DNA from: Kingella negevensis
GTDB lineage: Bacteria > Pseudomonadota > Gammaproteobacteria > Burkholderiales > Neisseriaceae
Assembly (NCBI RefSeq): GCF_030177895.1
Contig: NZ_CP123448.1
Span: 2,078,108-2,142,107 of the forward strand
Direction: 5' to 3'
Length of the DNA: 64,000 bases
Part shown: piece by piece, positions 16,731 to 25,153 of the stretch
How the letters are laid out: every line of letters begins with the position of its first letter
Position numbering within the stretch: the first letter of the stretch is position 1
Program-made: the position numbers and the translations under genes
The notes under the pieces: model-generated
Told to the model about the DNA's origin: nothing
The model's input: only the letters and a program-made list of their open reading frames with translations
Databases searched by the model: none

Positions 16731-18035
16731 ATGTATTTATACACAGAACTCGTGCGCATATTAGAGCAGCGCGGACACCTTTTTCCCAGCGACCCACTCG
16801 CTATCACAGAATTACTGCGCCACGCAGACGGCACAGTGCAAGAAAAGCTAAACCGCCGCGCTGCGATGATTGACCGCGACCAACAACTACTTCATCGTTT
16901 GGAAAGTTTCAGGCAGCGTTTGCAGCTTTTGGCGCACGTGAGCCGCGTGTTGTGGCTCGCATTGGGTTTCTTGGGAACTTATCAGCTTATGCAACAAGGT
17001 AGCCTGAATTTTTTGATGATTTTGGTGGGTATTTTGGGCATGAATTGGCTGATGCTGCTGGTGTGGTGCGTGAGTCTGTTTGGTAAACCGCGCCATATAC
17101 CACCGATGTTGGCAAGTGTGTTTTCAGGCAGCAAAGACAGCGTGGAGCAGGCGATTTTTGAAGTGTATGCGCAGTCTGCCATGAAACCGCATGCGCGTTG
17201 GCGGTTGGGCGAGATGAGCCATCAACGCGCTTTGTGTGCGCTGGTGGGCATGTTTTTGGCGGTGTTGGTGCTGCTTTTGGTACGGCAATATAGTTTCAAC
17301 TGGGAAAGCACTTTGCTGAACGGCTCGCATTTTGCGGGTTTGGTGGCGGTGCTGAGTTGGCTGCCTGAAAAACTGGGTTTTGCCGTGCCGTCTGCCGAAA
17401 TAGTAAAAGCGGCGCAAAATGCGTTTCATTATGAACACGCGGCGGCTTGGGGCAGTTTGTTGCTGGGGAGTATTGTGTGTTATGGCTGCTTGCCGCGCTT
17501 GATGGCGTGGGTAGTTTGCCGTTGGCAGATGAGCCGTTCGCAGCCTGAATTGGATTTGGATTTGCCGTATTATCGGGACATTGTGCTGAAATGGCAGCAG
17601 CGCGTGGTGGACGATGCGGCGGATTATCGTGCAGATGAAGTTGCGCTGAATGTGCCGAAAGTGGCCTTGAATGCGGACGGTACGCGCTGGGCGGTGTTGT
17701 TGGACGCGTTGGCGCCTGATGACAATTGGTGCGTGAATGTGTTGGGTTTGGATTGGCAGAATAGGGGGGCTGTGGCAGATAGGGCGGCTTTAGGGGATTT
17801 GTTAGCAGAATTGGAAACTGTGCCTGTACAGTTATTGGTAGGCGTACGCGCGAAACATGTACCTGATAGGGGCGTGGTGCGGCAGTTGGGGAAATTGTCG
17901 CAAGCTGCGCAAGCTGGGTTGGTGGTGATGTTGTTGCCTGATGTGGGCGATGATGTTGGCAGCCTGAAAACGGATTCTGTGGCGGAACAATGGCGCGTTT
18001 TGCTGCGTGAACGGGGTTGGGCTTGGGTGGAGTAG
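16731..18035 (+). CDS. DUF2868 membrane protein
   Basis: The 434-residue protein has an N-terminal cytoplasmic helical region, membrane segments at about residues 72-90, 95-118, 170-190 and 235-260, and a soluble C-terminal part with a Rossmann-like start (RWAVLLDALAPDDNWCVNVLGLDW). It matches my recollection of the DUF2868 family of beta- and gamma-proteobacteria, which often neighbours a DUF3482 GTPase gene; that partner is not next to it here. Function is unknown. The start has no strong Shine-Dalgarno. Its stop codon (18033-18035) lies inside a GTAGGTCGG palindromic module, so the last residues may have been altered by that insertion. A run of six G occurs in the coding sequence near 17764. 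Confidence 0.75.
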   Translation: MYLYTELVRILEQRGHLFPSDPLAITELLRHADGTVQEKLNRRAAMIDRDQQLLHRLESFRQRLQLLAHVSRVLWLALGFLGTYQLMQQGSLNFLMILVGILGMNWLMLLVWCVSLFGKPRHIPPMLASVFSGSKDSVEQAIFEVYAQSAMKPHARWRLGEMSHQRALCALVGMFLAVLVLLLVRQYSFNWESTLLNGSHFAGLVAVLSWLPEKLGFAVPSAEIVKAAQNAFHYEHAAAWGSLLLGSIVCYGCLPRLMAWVVCRWQMSRSQPELDLDLPYYRDIVLKWQQRVVDDAADYRADEVALNVPKVALNADGTRWAVLLDALAPDDNWCVNVLGLDWQNRGAVADRAALGDLLAELETVPVQLLVGVRAKHVPDRGVVRQLGKLSQAAQAGLVVMLLPDVGDDVGSLKTDSVAEQWRVLLRERGWAWVE

Positions 18036-18103
18036 GTCGGATACTTGTATCCGACTTCTTTCTAAATTGATGAAGAGATGTCGGATTCAAGTATCTGACC
18101 TAC
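18032..18103. repeat. Paired GTAGGTCGGATAC-type palindromic modules
   Basis: GTAGGTCGGATACTTGTATC at 18032-18051 and the inverted GATGTCGGATTCAAGTATCT...ACCTAC ending at 18103 form two hairpins facing each other. The first module contains the stop codon of the DUF2868 gene. Related copies are at 6577, 47676 and 54405. Confidence 0.65.
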
Positions 18104-18112
18104 AGCTACTAT

Positions 18113-18149
18113 AAAAAGCAGCCTGAAATTATTTTTCAGGCTGCTTTTT
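18113..18149. terminator. Uptake-word inverted repeat between convergent genes
   Basis: AAAAAGCAGCCTGAAATTAT and the complementary TTTTTCAGGCTGCTTTTT form a terminator-like hairpin serving both the DUF2868 gene and the convergent CoA-transferase gene. Confidence 0.75.
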
Positions 18150-18150
18150 G

Positions 18151-19689
18151 TTATTTCACGCGCATGTCGCCTGTTTCTACAAAGCGTTGATGCCATGAAA
18201 GAGCTTCGCCGAGCAAGTGTGGCGTGTGTACGCCTTGCGCGGTTTTTTCGGCACGGTTAAAGTAGTCTTGCAGCGCATCGCGGTAATCGGGGTGCGCGCA
18301 GTTGTTGATGATGAGCTGTGCGCGTTGGCGTGGCGATTTGCCGCGCAAGTCTGCAATGCCTTGTTCTGTAACGATAAACATCACATCATGCTCGGTGTGG
18401 TCGTGGTGCGACACCATTGGCACTAGGCAGGAAATTGCACCATTTTTGGCAACCGATGGGGTTACGAAGAACGTATACATGGCGTTACGCGCAAAGTCGC
18501 CTGAGCCGCCAATGCCATTCATCAGTTTTGTCCCCATGATGTGCGTGGAATTGACGTTGCCGTAAATGTCGGCTTCTATCATGGCGTTGATGCTGATGAC
18601 ACCTAGGCGGCGAATCAGCTCTGGGTGGTTGGTGATTTCTTGGGGGCGCAAGATGATTTTGTCGCGCAAGAAATCGATGTTGTCATCAAAGCGTTGCAAT
18701 GCTTCGGGGCTAAAGGATAACGCGGTGGCGGATGCAGATTGCATTTTGCCTGACAAAATCAGGTCTAACATGCCGTCTTGCAGTACTTCTGTGAAACCTG
18801 TGAGTTCGCTGAATGGGCTGTCTTGCAAGCCTGCTAACACAGCATTGGCGACGTTGCCGACCCCTGATTGGAACGGTAATAGGTTTTCAGTTAATCTGCC
18901 GTGTTTCACTTCGTTGCTGAAAAATTCGATGATGTGCGCGGCAATGCGTTTGGAAATATCGTCAGACTCTGTGAATTTGCTGTTGCGATCGGTGTCGTGG
19001 GTGAACACGATGGCGGCAATTTTGTCGGTGTCGCAATCGATATAATAATCGCCGATGTGGTCATCTGAGTTTAGCAGCAAAAGCGGACGGCGGTTGGGTG
19101 GTGTGCCGATGTCTACAAAAATATCGTGCATGGTTTCCAGTTTGGGATTTTGCAGCGTGTTCACTTCAATAATGATTTTTTTGGCGGACTTAACCCATTG
19201 ATTGCTCACACCTACGCTGGTGGACGGAATCAGTTTGCCGTCTTCTGTGATGCCGACCACTTCAATAATGGCGATGTCCATTTCGCCGAAGAAACCGAAG
19301 CGCACTTGCTGCTCAATGTGGGAGAGGTGTACGTCTGTATATGCGACTTCGCCTTTGTTAATTGCAGCGCGTAGGGTTGGGTCGGATTGGTATGGACTGC
19401 GGAACGATAGGGCTTTGGCTTCTGCTAATACGCCGTCGCATTCAGGTGCAGTGGACGCGCCTGTGATAAGTTTAATGGCGAATGGCTTGCCTTGCGCGTG
19501 TTCGGTTTTGGCGTGTTCGGTTTTGGCGTGTTCGGCGATGGCGGTGGGTAAGGCTTTGGGATAGCCTGCACCCGTGAAGCCGCTCACGCCGACTAACATA
19601 CCATCTTTGACAAATTCTGCGGCTTGTTCGGCAGTCATGATTTTGTTGTGTAAACCTGAGTGGCGGATTCTTTCGATGGCTTGATTCAT
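18151..19689 (-). CDS. Acetyl-CoA hydrolase / succinyl-CoA:acetate CoA-transferase family enzyme
   Basis: The 512-residue protein is full length for the Cat1/AarC family. The N-terminal half carries GVSGFTGAGYPKALPTAIAEH and LITGASTAPECDG; the C-terminal half carries GIGGSGDFARNAMYTFFVTPS and the C-terminal signature DVMFIVTEQGIADLRGKSPRQRA. The catalytic glutamate of the family is expected near residue 300 and was not pinned down. It would exchange CoA between succinyl-CoA and acetate, linking acetate overflow to the TCA cycle, or hydrolyse acetyl-CoA. Residues 38-55 show a tandem EHAKT repeat encoded by a 15-bp DNA repeat. AAAGGAG precedes the ATG, and a poly-C tract lies in the probable promoter spacer. 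Confidence 0.92.
   Translation of the reverse strand: MNQAIERIRHSGLHNKIMTAEQAAEFVKDGMLVGVSGFTGAGYPKALPTAIAEHAKTEHAKTEHAQGKPFAIKLITGASTAPECDGVLAEAKALSFRSPYQSDPTLRAAINKGEVAYTDVHLSHIEQQVRFGFFGEMDIAIIEVVGITEDGKLIPSTSVGVSNQWVKSAKKIIIEVNTLQNPKLETMHDIFVDIGTPPNRRPLLLLNSDDHIGDYYIDCDTDKIAAIVFTHDTDRNSKFTESDDISKRIAAHIIEFFSNEVKHGRLTENLLPFQSGVGNVANAVLAGLQDSPFSELTGFTEVLQDGMLDLILSGKMQSASATALSFSPEALQRFDDNIDFLRDKIILRPQEITNHPELIRRLGVISINAMIEADIYGNVNSTHIMGTKLMNGIGGSGDFARNAMYTFFVTPSVAKNGAISCLVPMVSHHDHTEHDVMFIVTEQGIADLRGKSPRQRAQLIINNCAHPDYRDALQDYFNRAEKTAQGVHTPHLLGEALSWHQRFVETGDMRVK
19499..19543 (-). repeat. 15-bp tandem repeat inside the CoA-transferase gene
   Basis: TGTTCGGTTTTGGCG occurs at 19499-19513 and 19514-19528, followed by the degenerate TGTTCGGCGATGGCG. 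It encodes the repeated peptide EHAKT. Unit length is a multiple of three, so copy change would keep the frame. Confidence 0.8.
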
Positions 19690-19730
19690 GGTTTTTACTC
19701 CTTTGTATTTTTGTATGTTAAGGATTGTGA

Positions 19731-19759
19731 AATATAGCTAGTTTTTGTGGGGGGGGCAA
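19731..19759 (-). promoter_or_regulatory. Putative promoter with a poly-C spacer for the CoA-transferase gene
   Basis: On the minus strand TTGCCC (plus 19754-19759) and TATATT (plus 19731-19736) are separated by exactly 17 bp, of which five are C from a run of eight C (plus-strand G8 at 19749-19756). The predicted start is about 35 bases before the ATG. Changing the tract length would move the two boxes relative to each other, as in known Neisseria phase-variable promoters. Confidence 0.5.
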
Positions 19760-19798
19760 GGGGATTTGGAGAGTTTTTTTGGAGGTGGTAGGGAATAT

Positions 19799-19834
19799 AA
19801 AAGCAGCCTGAAAAGGGGTTTCAGGCTGCTTTTT
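19799..19834. terminator. Uptake-word inverted repeat hairpin
   Basis: AAAAGCAGCCTGAAAAG and the complementary TTTCAGGCTGCTTTT with a T-run. It lies between the DUF2130 remnant and the CoA-transferase promoter. Confidence 0.7.
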
Positions 19835-19852
19835 GTTGCATGAGTTCAAATT

Positions 19853-19975
19853 ATTAAATGATTATGTATTTTTGCATGAAATTCTTGCGTGCGAACTTGA
19901 TTTAAAATATCCAGCGTAACTGGCTTCGTTAATCGTGAACGCGGTTTGGCAGTGGGGGCATTTGATTTCGTGCAT
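19853..19975 (-). pseudogene. 5' remnant of a DUF2130 gene, frameshifted
   Basis: From ATG at 19973-19975 the reading is MHEIKCPHCQTAFTINEASY, the conserved zinc-ribbon start of DUF2130 proteins. One extra T then shifts the frame: skipping it restores ADILNQVRTQEFH-AKIHNHL, again typical of the family. The remaining several hundred residues are gone, replaced by the uptake-word hairpin and the CoA-transferase region. It sits directly beside the AT-rich ATPase/HNH pair, so the loss may date from the same rearrangement. Family assignment is from memory of the N-terminal signature. Confidence 0.65.
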
Positions 19976-20043
19976 GAAAGTCCTTTTAATTAATAACATA
20001 TTGGATAAAATTTTATCTGTTATAAATTAGTAAATACCAATCA

Positions 20044-20922
20044 CTATGGTACTGCATTCATCAAATTGGAAATATTCTTACATACGGCTTGATACATAAC
20101 TCTTTTCCAATGATTAATTGAAAAAGTATCGGCACAATTTTGGTAAACATCTAGCATCATTTGATAAGGATTTGGGTAATTTAACAATTGATTTAATTGT
20201 GGAATAAGCATCTGCAACTCGCTGTTTGCTTCTTTTGCAAATCGTGATTCTAATCCTAAAATATTAAAATAATTGTTAGCTCTATTTGCATCTGTGGCAT
20301 TCCATGCACTTGGAATTTGCGTAAAATATTGTATCGTCGCTTCTGTATCATTTAGGGAGGTTGCATCATAACTTGCATATATCCATTGCTCATTAAAAAA
20401 AATCTCCTTATCAAAATAGGGGTGTATTAACTGGTCTTTCTCTTGTGTTGCAAAAATAGCCTTTTTATATCCTTCATTGCAATCTCTACAACATGGAATT
20501 AAATTTTTTGGGTAGACAGAATACTGAGGATACTTTTGCTTTGGTAAATAATGGTCTAATTGTGCAGAAATACCTATCCCTCCACAGCACGGACATCTTT
20601 CTGATTTAGCTAAAATTTCATCATATATACGTCTAATTTTTTTCTCTTTTTTAGTAAAATAGTTTTCATACATTTGTATTAAATCATCATAACTTAAATC
20701 TCCAATAATTTTATGCACAATACCGTCTTGTGAATTAGGTAGTATAGAAAATAACTGTTGTGCTGATGCCATTTGGTCATAATTATCCCATGCTTGAATT
20801 AACAAATCTTTATTTGTCTGATTTTGCAATTTTGATTTTATTGAAATGGCATTGCTCATATTTTCAATCAATAATGTAAATATTTCATTATTCTCATAAC
20901 TCGGCACTTCTAATTTCAGCAT
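20044..20922 (-). CDS. HNH endonuclease, PtuB-like (Septu-type defence)
   Basis: The 292-residue protein has a helical N-terminal half and a zinc-bound HNH nuclease motif in the middle: CPCC at 110-113, LDHYLPK at 122-128, then NLIPCCRDCN at 140-149. The catalytic His-Asn-type residues are H124 and N140, and the cysteine pairs should hold zinc. In Septu systems PtuB supplies the DNA-cutting activity. I chose ATG at 20920-20922 (GAAAGAGAT upstream); a TTG start at 20943 would add seven residues. It overlaps the upstream ATPase gene by 29 bases, which implies translational coupling. The DNA is clearly richer in A and T than the surrounding genes. The nuclease fold is clear; the system name is inferred from the pairing. 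Confidence 0.8.
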   Translation of the reverse strand: MLKLEVPSYENNEIFTLLIENMSNAISIKSKLQNQTNKDLLIQAWDNYDQMASAQQLFSILPNSQDGIVHKIIGDLSYDDLIQMYENYFTKKEKKIRRIYDEILAKSERCPCCGGIGISAQLDHYLPKQKYPQYSVYPKNLIPCCRDCNEGYKKAIFATQEKDQLIHPYFDKEIFFNEQWIYASYDATSLNDTEATIQYFTQIPSAWNATDANRANNYFNILGLESRFAKEANSELQMLIPQLNQLLNYPNPYQMMLDVYQNCADTFSINHWKRVMYQAVCKNISNLMNAVP

Positions 20923-22456
20923 TTTTTCTATCTCTTTCGGCAATCAATATTTTTAGCAACCCTTTTGCTTCTATACCTAATTGATGCTTATATTCATCTA
21001 AGATTTCATCATATGATTTATTTTCATTTACAGATTCTATAAGTAATTTGTGAAAACCAGATTTAATGACTTCTAATCCAAATACCTCTCGCGTTAAAAC
21101 ACCTACATTTTCTCCAAATGTTTCTATTTTAGGTCGTTTTGTATCAGTTGCAATACCAACACGTTGAATTTTCCAAACACATGATTTAGGAATTTCTTGC
21201 AAAACTACAGGTGAATGAGTAGCAATAATTGCAACTCCATTTACTTCATACAGTAACTCCGACAATGCACGCACAAATGCTGATAATAATGGAGGGTGTA
21301 AATGACTTTCAGGTTCGTCAATTAAAATAAGTGTTTTTTCTTCTAATACTGCTATTAATTTTGTAATAGTTAATAATACAATTGCATGACCTGAACTCAT
21401 ATTTTGAATTAACTTAATTGCAGCTTCTTTAATATTAATATTCGATTCATTAGAATTAATCTTTAATTTTTCTGGTAATTCCATAAATTTAAAATTAGTA
21501 TCTGATTCTAAATTTCTTATAGCTTTAGTCAAACGCTGTTCTTTTTTTCTAAATAAACATATAGATAGTGCTTCAGCAAATTCTTCATGAATATCTGTTG
21601 CGGTTTGAATACCATGTTGCTTTTTTAAGCCAATATAAAAATAACATGTCCCTTGTGCTGGGTCTGCTTGCTCTTTTGGAGGAACAAAAGTATCAAAAGC
21701 ACTCCATGAGATAGAAATTAAATTACTAAAATAAGTACTATCAATTTCTCTTCGACAAAATCCTAAATAATCTAAATAAAATCTGTTATTGGATTCAGTT
21801 TTAGACATAATGGCTTTAACCATTCCATTCAAAATAGTTGTTTTACCCACACCATTTCTACCAATAATTGCGTGTATGTTTGTACTGGGTTTTGATAGTG
21901 GTTCAACATTAAAATCAAGTTTAATTTCAGAATTATTTTCAGTTTTAGGAATTACAAAACTAAAATTAAATTCAGTTAATTCAGCTTGTCTTTTAATAAT
22001 TCTTGCAAACTGACCATATATGCTTGTTAAACTAACGAATCGTAATAAAGAATAATTGAATACTTTCTCATCTTTAACTTCATCTATTTTAGGATTCAAA
22101 TATGCTAAATCATTCAACGAAGATAAAATTTCTTTTTTAACATCTTCATTCAATAAGTTTAATCCTTTATAGTATTCTAGATCTTCTCCTAAAGAAAAAT
22201 ATTCATCATTTAAAGATAGAAATTTTTTACCCCCAAAATCTTTTTCTATTTTTATATAAGTACCAGTGTCTGTTGTTTGTCCTTTAAAACCAATTTTTAC
22301 GTTTCCAATATGATGAAGAGTTCCTAAATTATCAACAAAATGTAAATAAAACACAGTTACAAAAGAATAATCGTTCCATTTGTCTATACGTAGAAATACT
22401 TTATTCTTTGCATTGCTAGGAATAGATTCACCACGTTCTAATAATATAAATTCCAT
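20894..22456 (-). CDS. AAA/ABC-type ATPase, PtuA-like (Septu-type defence)
   Basis: The 520-residue protein has a 190-residue N-terminal region before the Walker A GRNGVGKTT (199-207), an ABC-like signature region NMSSGHA (352-358), Walker B LILIDEPESHLHPP (376-389) and a switch histidine in IIATHSPVVLQE (410-421). This is the SMC/RecF/OLD-like ATPase arrangement of PtuA and related defence ATPases. It lacks a TOPRIM domain after the ATPase, so it is not OLD/Gabija GajA. It precedes and overlaps an HNH nuclease gene, the diagnostic Septu pairing. No reverse transcriptase gene or msr-msd is adjacent, arguing against a retron-associated form. The gene is AT-rich with no uptake word, consistent with foreign origin. 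Confidence 0.8.
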   Translation of the reverse strand: MEFILLERGESIPSNAKNKVFLRIDKWNDYSFVTVFYLHFVDNLGTLHHIGNVKIGFKGQTTDTGTYIKIEKDFGGKKFLSLNDEYFSLGEDLEYYKGLNLLNEDVKKEILSSLNDLAYLNPKIDEVKDEKVFNYSLLRFVSLTSIYGQFARIIKRQAELTEFNFSFVIPKTENNSEIKLDFNVEPLSKPSTNIHAIIGRNGVGKTTILNGMVKAIMSKTESNNRFYLDYLGFCRREIDSTYFSNLISISWSAFDTFVPPKEQADPAQGTCYFYIGLKKQHGIQTATDIHEEFAEALSICLFRKKEQRLTKAIRNLESDTNFKFMELPEKLKINSNESNINIKEAAIKLIQNMSSGHAIVLLTITKLIAVLEEKTLILIDEPESHLHPPLLSAFVRALSELLYEVNGVAIIATHSPVVLQEIPKSCVWKIQRVGIATDTKRPKIETFGENVGVLTREVFGLEVIKSGFHKLLIESVNENKSYDEILDEYKHQLGIEAKGLLKILIAERDRKNAEIRSAEL

Positions 22457-22503
22457 AATTTTTCTTTCTAAAAATATTTAATTTAATAATTGAAAAATAA
22501 GAC

Positions 22504-25137
22504 TTATTTCAAATTTTCCCACTCCTTCAACAACCTTTTAACCGAAACAGGACTAGGCGTTCTTAACTCCTGTGCAAACAACGAAACACGCAACTCCTCA
22601 ATCTGCCACCCAAACGCATTCAGGCTGCCTGAAACAGGCAAATTCTGCCGCGACAAATTCGCCAATTTCTCCGCCAATATCGCTTCCAATTCCTGAATAT
22701 CTGCTTCACGCGCCGCATCTCGCGCGGGATTGCCGCTATATTTATCCAGCCGCAAACTCATCGCCTTGATATACACAGGCAACCGCGCCCACTGCGTCCA
22801 AGGTGTGCGACTGGCAAAACCCACGCCCAGCAGCACATTCAGTCGTTCACGGATTAAGGGCGTGAGTGGGTGCTTGCCCAATTTCGCGTTGAGTTCGGTG
22901 TAGGCAGTTGTAATTTCGTCCAAATATCGGCTCACCGCTTCTTTCACGGCTAGCAGACGACTTTTCGCTCTTTTGATTTGTTCTTTAAAGGCTTTTTCAT
23001 CGCGTGGCAACTCGTCATCGCCAATAAAAGCACGGTCACAAATCGCCGCCGTCAAATCATCTTTCAGCGTGTCGGGGGCAATGTGTTTCAGCAACATCGC
23101 TGCTTGCGTAAACCCTTGAATACCTTTGTTCAAGTCTTTCATATGGTCTTTTAATTGTAATTGAATCAAGGCGATAACGCCTTTTCGGTGCGATTGTTCC
23201 GCCGCCAATTCGGTATCAAATAAACGCAAGGCAATATTGCCGTCTTTCTCTTGTTGTAATCCGATGTAGCCTGTTAGTTGCTGTTTACCGCGAGCGAATT
23301 TCACGCTTTCAGGCAGCTTGCCGATGTCCCACGTTTTAATGTTGTCGCGTTCAAATTCCTGCGTGTTGTCGCGGAATGTCATGCTTGCCACTTGTCCAAG
23401 CTGTTGTTGTAATTGAACTAAATCGCGTCCCATCGCCAATTCTTGACCGCCGTCATCAACAATCCGTAAATTAAAATAGCAATGTTCAGGCAGCCTGAAA
23501 GCTGCCCATTCGTCCAAATCAATTTGTTCCAACAGCCGCATATCGCCAGCATATTTGGCAATCGCTTGGGCAAGTTGGGGCAAAATCGGGGCGTTTTGGT
23601 CGGGATTTTGGTTTAAAAAATGCGTGATAAATTCAGGCACAGGCACACAAATTCGGCGGATTTGTTTTGGCAAAACTTTGATTAACAACTGCAATTTTTC
23701 GCGTATCATGCCTTGAACCAACCATTCCAAACTTGCCGAATTGATACGATTCAACACCGTCAAAGGCAGTGAAACGGTTACGCCGTCAAGTGGGTGGTGC
23801 GGCTCAAAACGATACGACAGCTTGAATTTGCCGTCCGCCGTTTTCCAAAATTTGGGAAACTGCTCTTCGGTAACGTGGGCGGCGGCGTGTTGCATCAAGT
23901 CGTCTCTCGTGAGAAACAGGCGTTTTTGCGTGGCTTCATCCGCGTGTTTCAGCCACGTTTCGAAGGTGCGAATATCGGCAAGCGGCTTTTTCAGGCTGCC
24001 TGAAACCACATTTTCAGGCAGCCTTTGATTGTAAAATTCATACAAAATTTCATCGTCAATCAAAATATCTTGTTTTCTAGATTTATTTTCTAAATCAATA
24101 ACTTCTTTAATCAATTTTTTATTGTGAACGAAAAAAGCAGCCTGCAAATCACATTCCTGCGCCACCAACGCGCCACGAATAAACAACTCTCGCGCTTCAT
24201 CGGGCGCAACTCGCCCATAAGCCACAGGACGGCGTGGCAAAACCGTTAAACCATAAAGGGTTACGCGCTCGCTCGCCACCACTTCGCCGCGTTTCTGCTC
24301 CCAATGCGGCTCAAAATAATGGTAACGCACCAAATGTGGTGTTTCCTGCTCAATCCATTCGGGCTGAATGCTTGCCACATCTCGGGCATATAATTTGGAC
24401 GTTTCAGTCAATTCCGCCGCCATCACCCATTTTGGCTTGGCTTTGAACACGCTGGACGCAGGGAACAAATGAAAATGGCTGCCCCTTGCCCCGATGTAAT
24501 CGTTCGCGTCAAGCGATTTCTGCCCCACATTCGCCACCAAACCCGTCAGCAAGGCACGATGAATTTGCTCGTAACTCGCTTCTTTTTTCGCCTTGATATT
24601 GGCACGATGATTTTTCTTATACAGTTGTTTTTGTTTGAGTTTTGCCGATAAATCTAAATCGCTAGAAATATCGGATTGTTCAAACACAGATAAATTTTCA
24701 GGCTGCCTGAAAGCGTTTTCCTTGCTCGTCAAACCCATTTCCACCGCGATTTCAGTCAGTTGTGCGTGTAATTCGCGCCATTCACGCATACGCAAATGCG
24801 ACAAGAAATATTGATGACACCATTGAACTAATTGTTTATTAGACAATTTTTTATCACGTTCACGCTGAAAACTGTCCCAAATATTCAAATACGTCAAAAA
24901 ATCCGACTGCTTATCGGCAAAACGCTCGTGTGCCTTATTCGCTAAATCGCGCACTTCAAGCGGTCGCTCGCGTGGGTCTTGAATAGACAAAGCAGACACA
25001 ATAATCAGCATTTCCGCCATGCAATCGTGCTTTTTCGCGGCGATTAAAATTCGGGCGATTTTCGGGTCAATCGGTAGGCGCGCCATTTGTTCGCCGAGTG
25101 GGGTGAGTTTGTAATGGTTTTTTTGTGGAGACATCAT
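22504..25137 (-). CDS. hrpA: HrpA RNA helicase, C-terminal part (split gene)
   Basis: The 877 residues correspond to the HA2 (ratchet), OB-fold and DUF3418 regions of HrpA. It begins MMSPQKNHYKLTPLGEQMAR and continues with ALSIQDPRERPLEVRDLANK; in E. coli HrpA the same sequence follows directly on the helicase core. The start lies just after an in-frame stop and has no convincing Shine-Dalgarno. The N-terminal half is encoded 670 bp upstream (25808-27202), and a small unrelated gene lies in between. HrpA is a DEAH-box helicase that rescues stalled or collided ribosomes; this fragment alone has no ATPase motifs. Whether the halves assemble in trans is unknown. Several uptake words give in-frame peptides such as SGSLKKPL and AFRLPEHC. 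Confidence 0.9.
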   Translation of the reverse strand: MMSPQKNHYKLTPLGEQMARLPIDPKIARILIAAKKHDCMAEMLIIVSALSIQDPRERPLEVRDLANKAHERFADKQSDFLTYLNIWDSFQRERDKKLSNKQLVQWCHQYFLSHLRMREWRELHAQLTEIAVEMGLTSKENAFRQPENLSVFEQSDISSDLDLSAKLKQKQLYKKNHRANIKAKKEASYEQIHRALLTGLVANVGQKSLDANDYIGARGSHFHLFPASSVFKAKPKWVMAAELTETSKLYARDVASIQPEWIEQETPHLVRYHYFEPHWEQKRGEVVASERVTLYGLTVLPRRPVAYGRVAPDEARELFIRGALVAQECDLQAAFFVHNKKLIKEVIDLENKSRKQDILIDDEILYEFYNQRLPENVVSGSLKKPLADIRTFETWLKHADEATQKRLFLTRDDLMQHAAAHVTEEQFPKFWKTADGKFKLSYRFEPHHPLDGVTVSLPLTVLNRINSASLEWLVQGMIREKLQLLIKVLPKQIRRICVPVPEFITHFLNQNPDQNAPILPQLAQAIAKYAGDMRLLEQIDLDEWAAFRLPEHCYFNLRIVDDGGQELAMGRDLVQLQQQLGQVASMTFRDNTQEFERDNIKTWDIGKLPESVKFARGKQQLTGYIGLQQEKDGNIALRLFDTELAAEQSHRKGVIALIQLQLKDHMKDLNKGIQGFTQAAMLLKHIAPDTLKDDLTAAICDRAFIGDDELPRDEKAFKEQIKRAKSRLLAVKEAVSRYLDEITTAYTELNAKLGKHPLTPLIRERLNVLLGVGFASRTPWTQWARLPVYIKAMSLRLDKYSGNPARDAAREADIQELEAILAEKLANLSRQNLPVSGSLNAFGWQIEELRVSLFAQELRTPSPVSVKRLLKEWENLK

Positions 25138-25153
25138 ATTTATTTAGATTAAA

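Noticed and set aside
17764-17769. G6 run in the DUF2868 gene as a phase-variation tract
   Set aside because: Six bases is short for slippage-driven switching and there are no other signs.
17296-18090. 264-codon Pro/Ser-rich frame antisense to the DUF2868 gene
   Set aside because: Composition is typical of a shadow frame, it crosses the palindromic module, and there is no ribosome binding site.
19976-22456. Absence of uptake words as proof of recent transfer of the ATPase/HNH pair
   Set aside because: Core genes pilB-pilD and rpsA also lack them, so this is only supporting evidence; base composition and the broken neighbour count more.
20894-22456. OLD/Gabija or retron identity for the ATPase
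   Set aside because: No TOPRIM domain after the ATPase, no UvrD-like helicase partner and no reverse transcriptase nearby.
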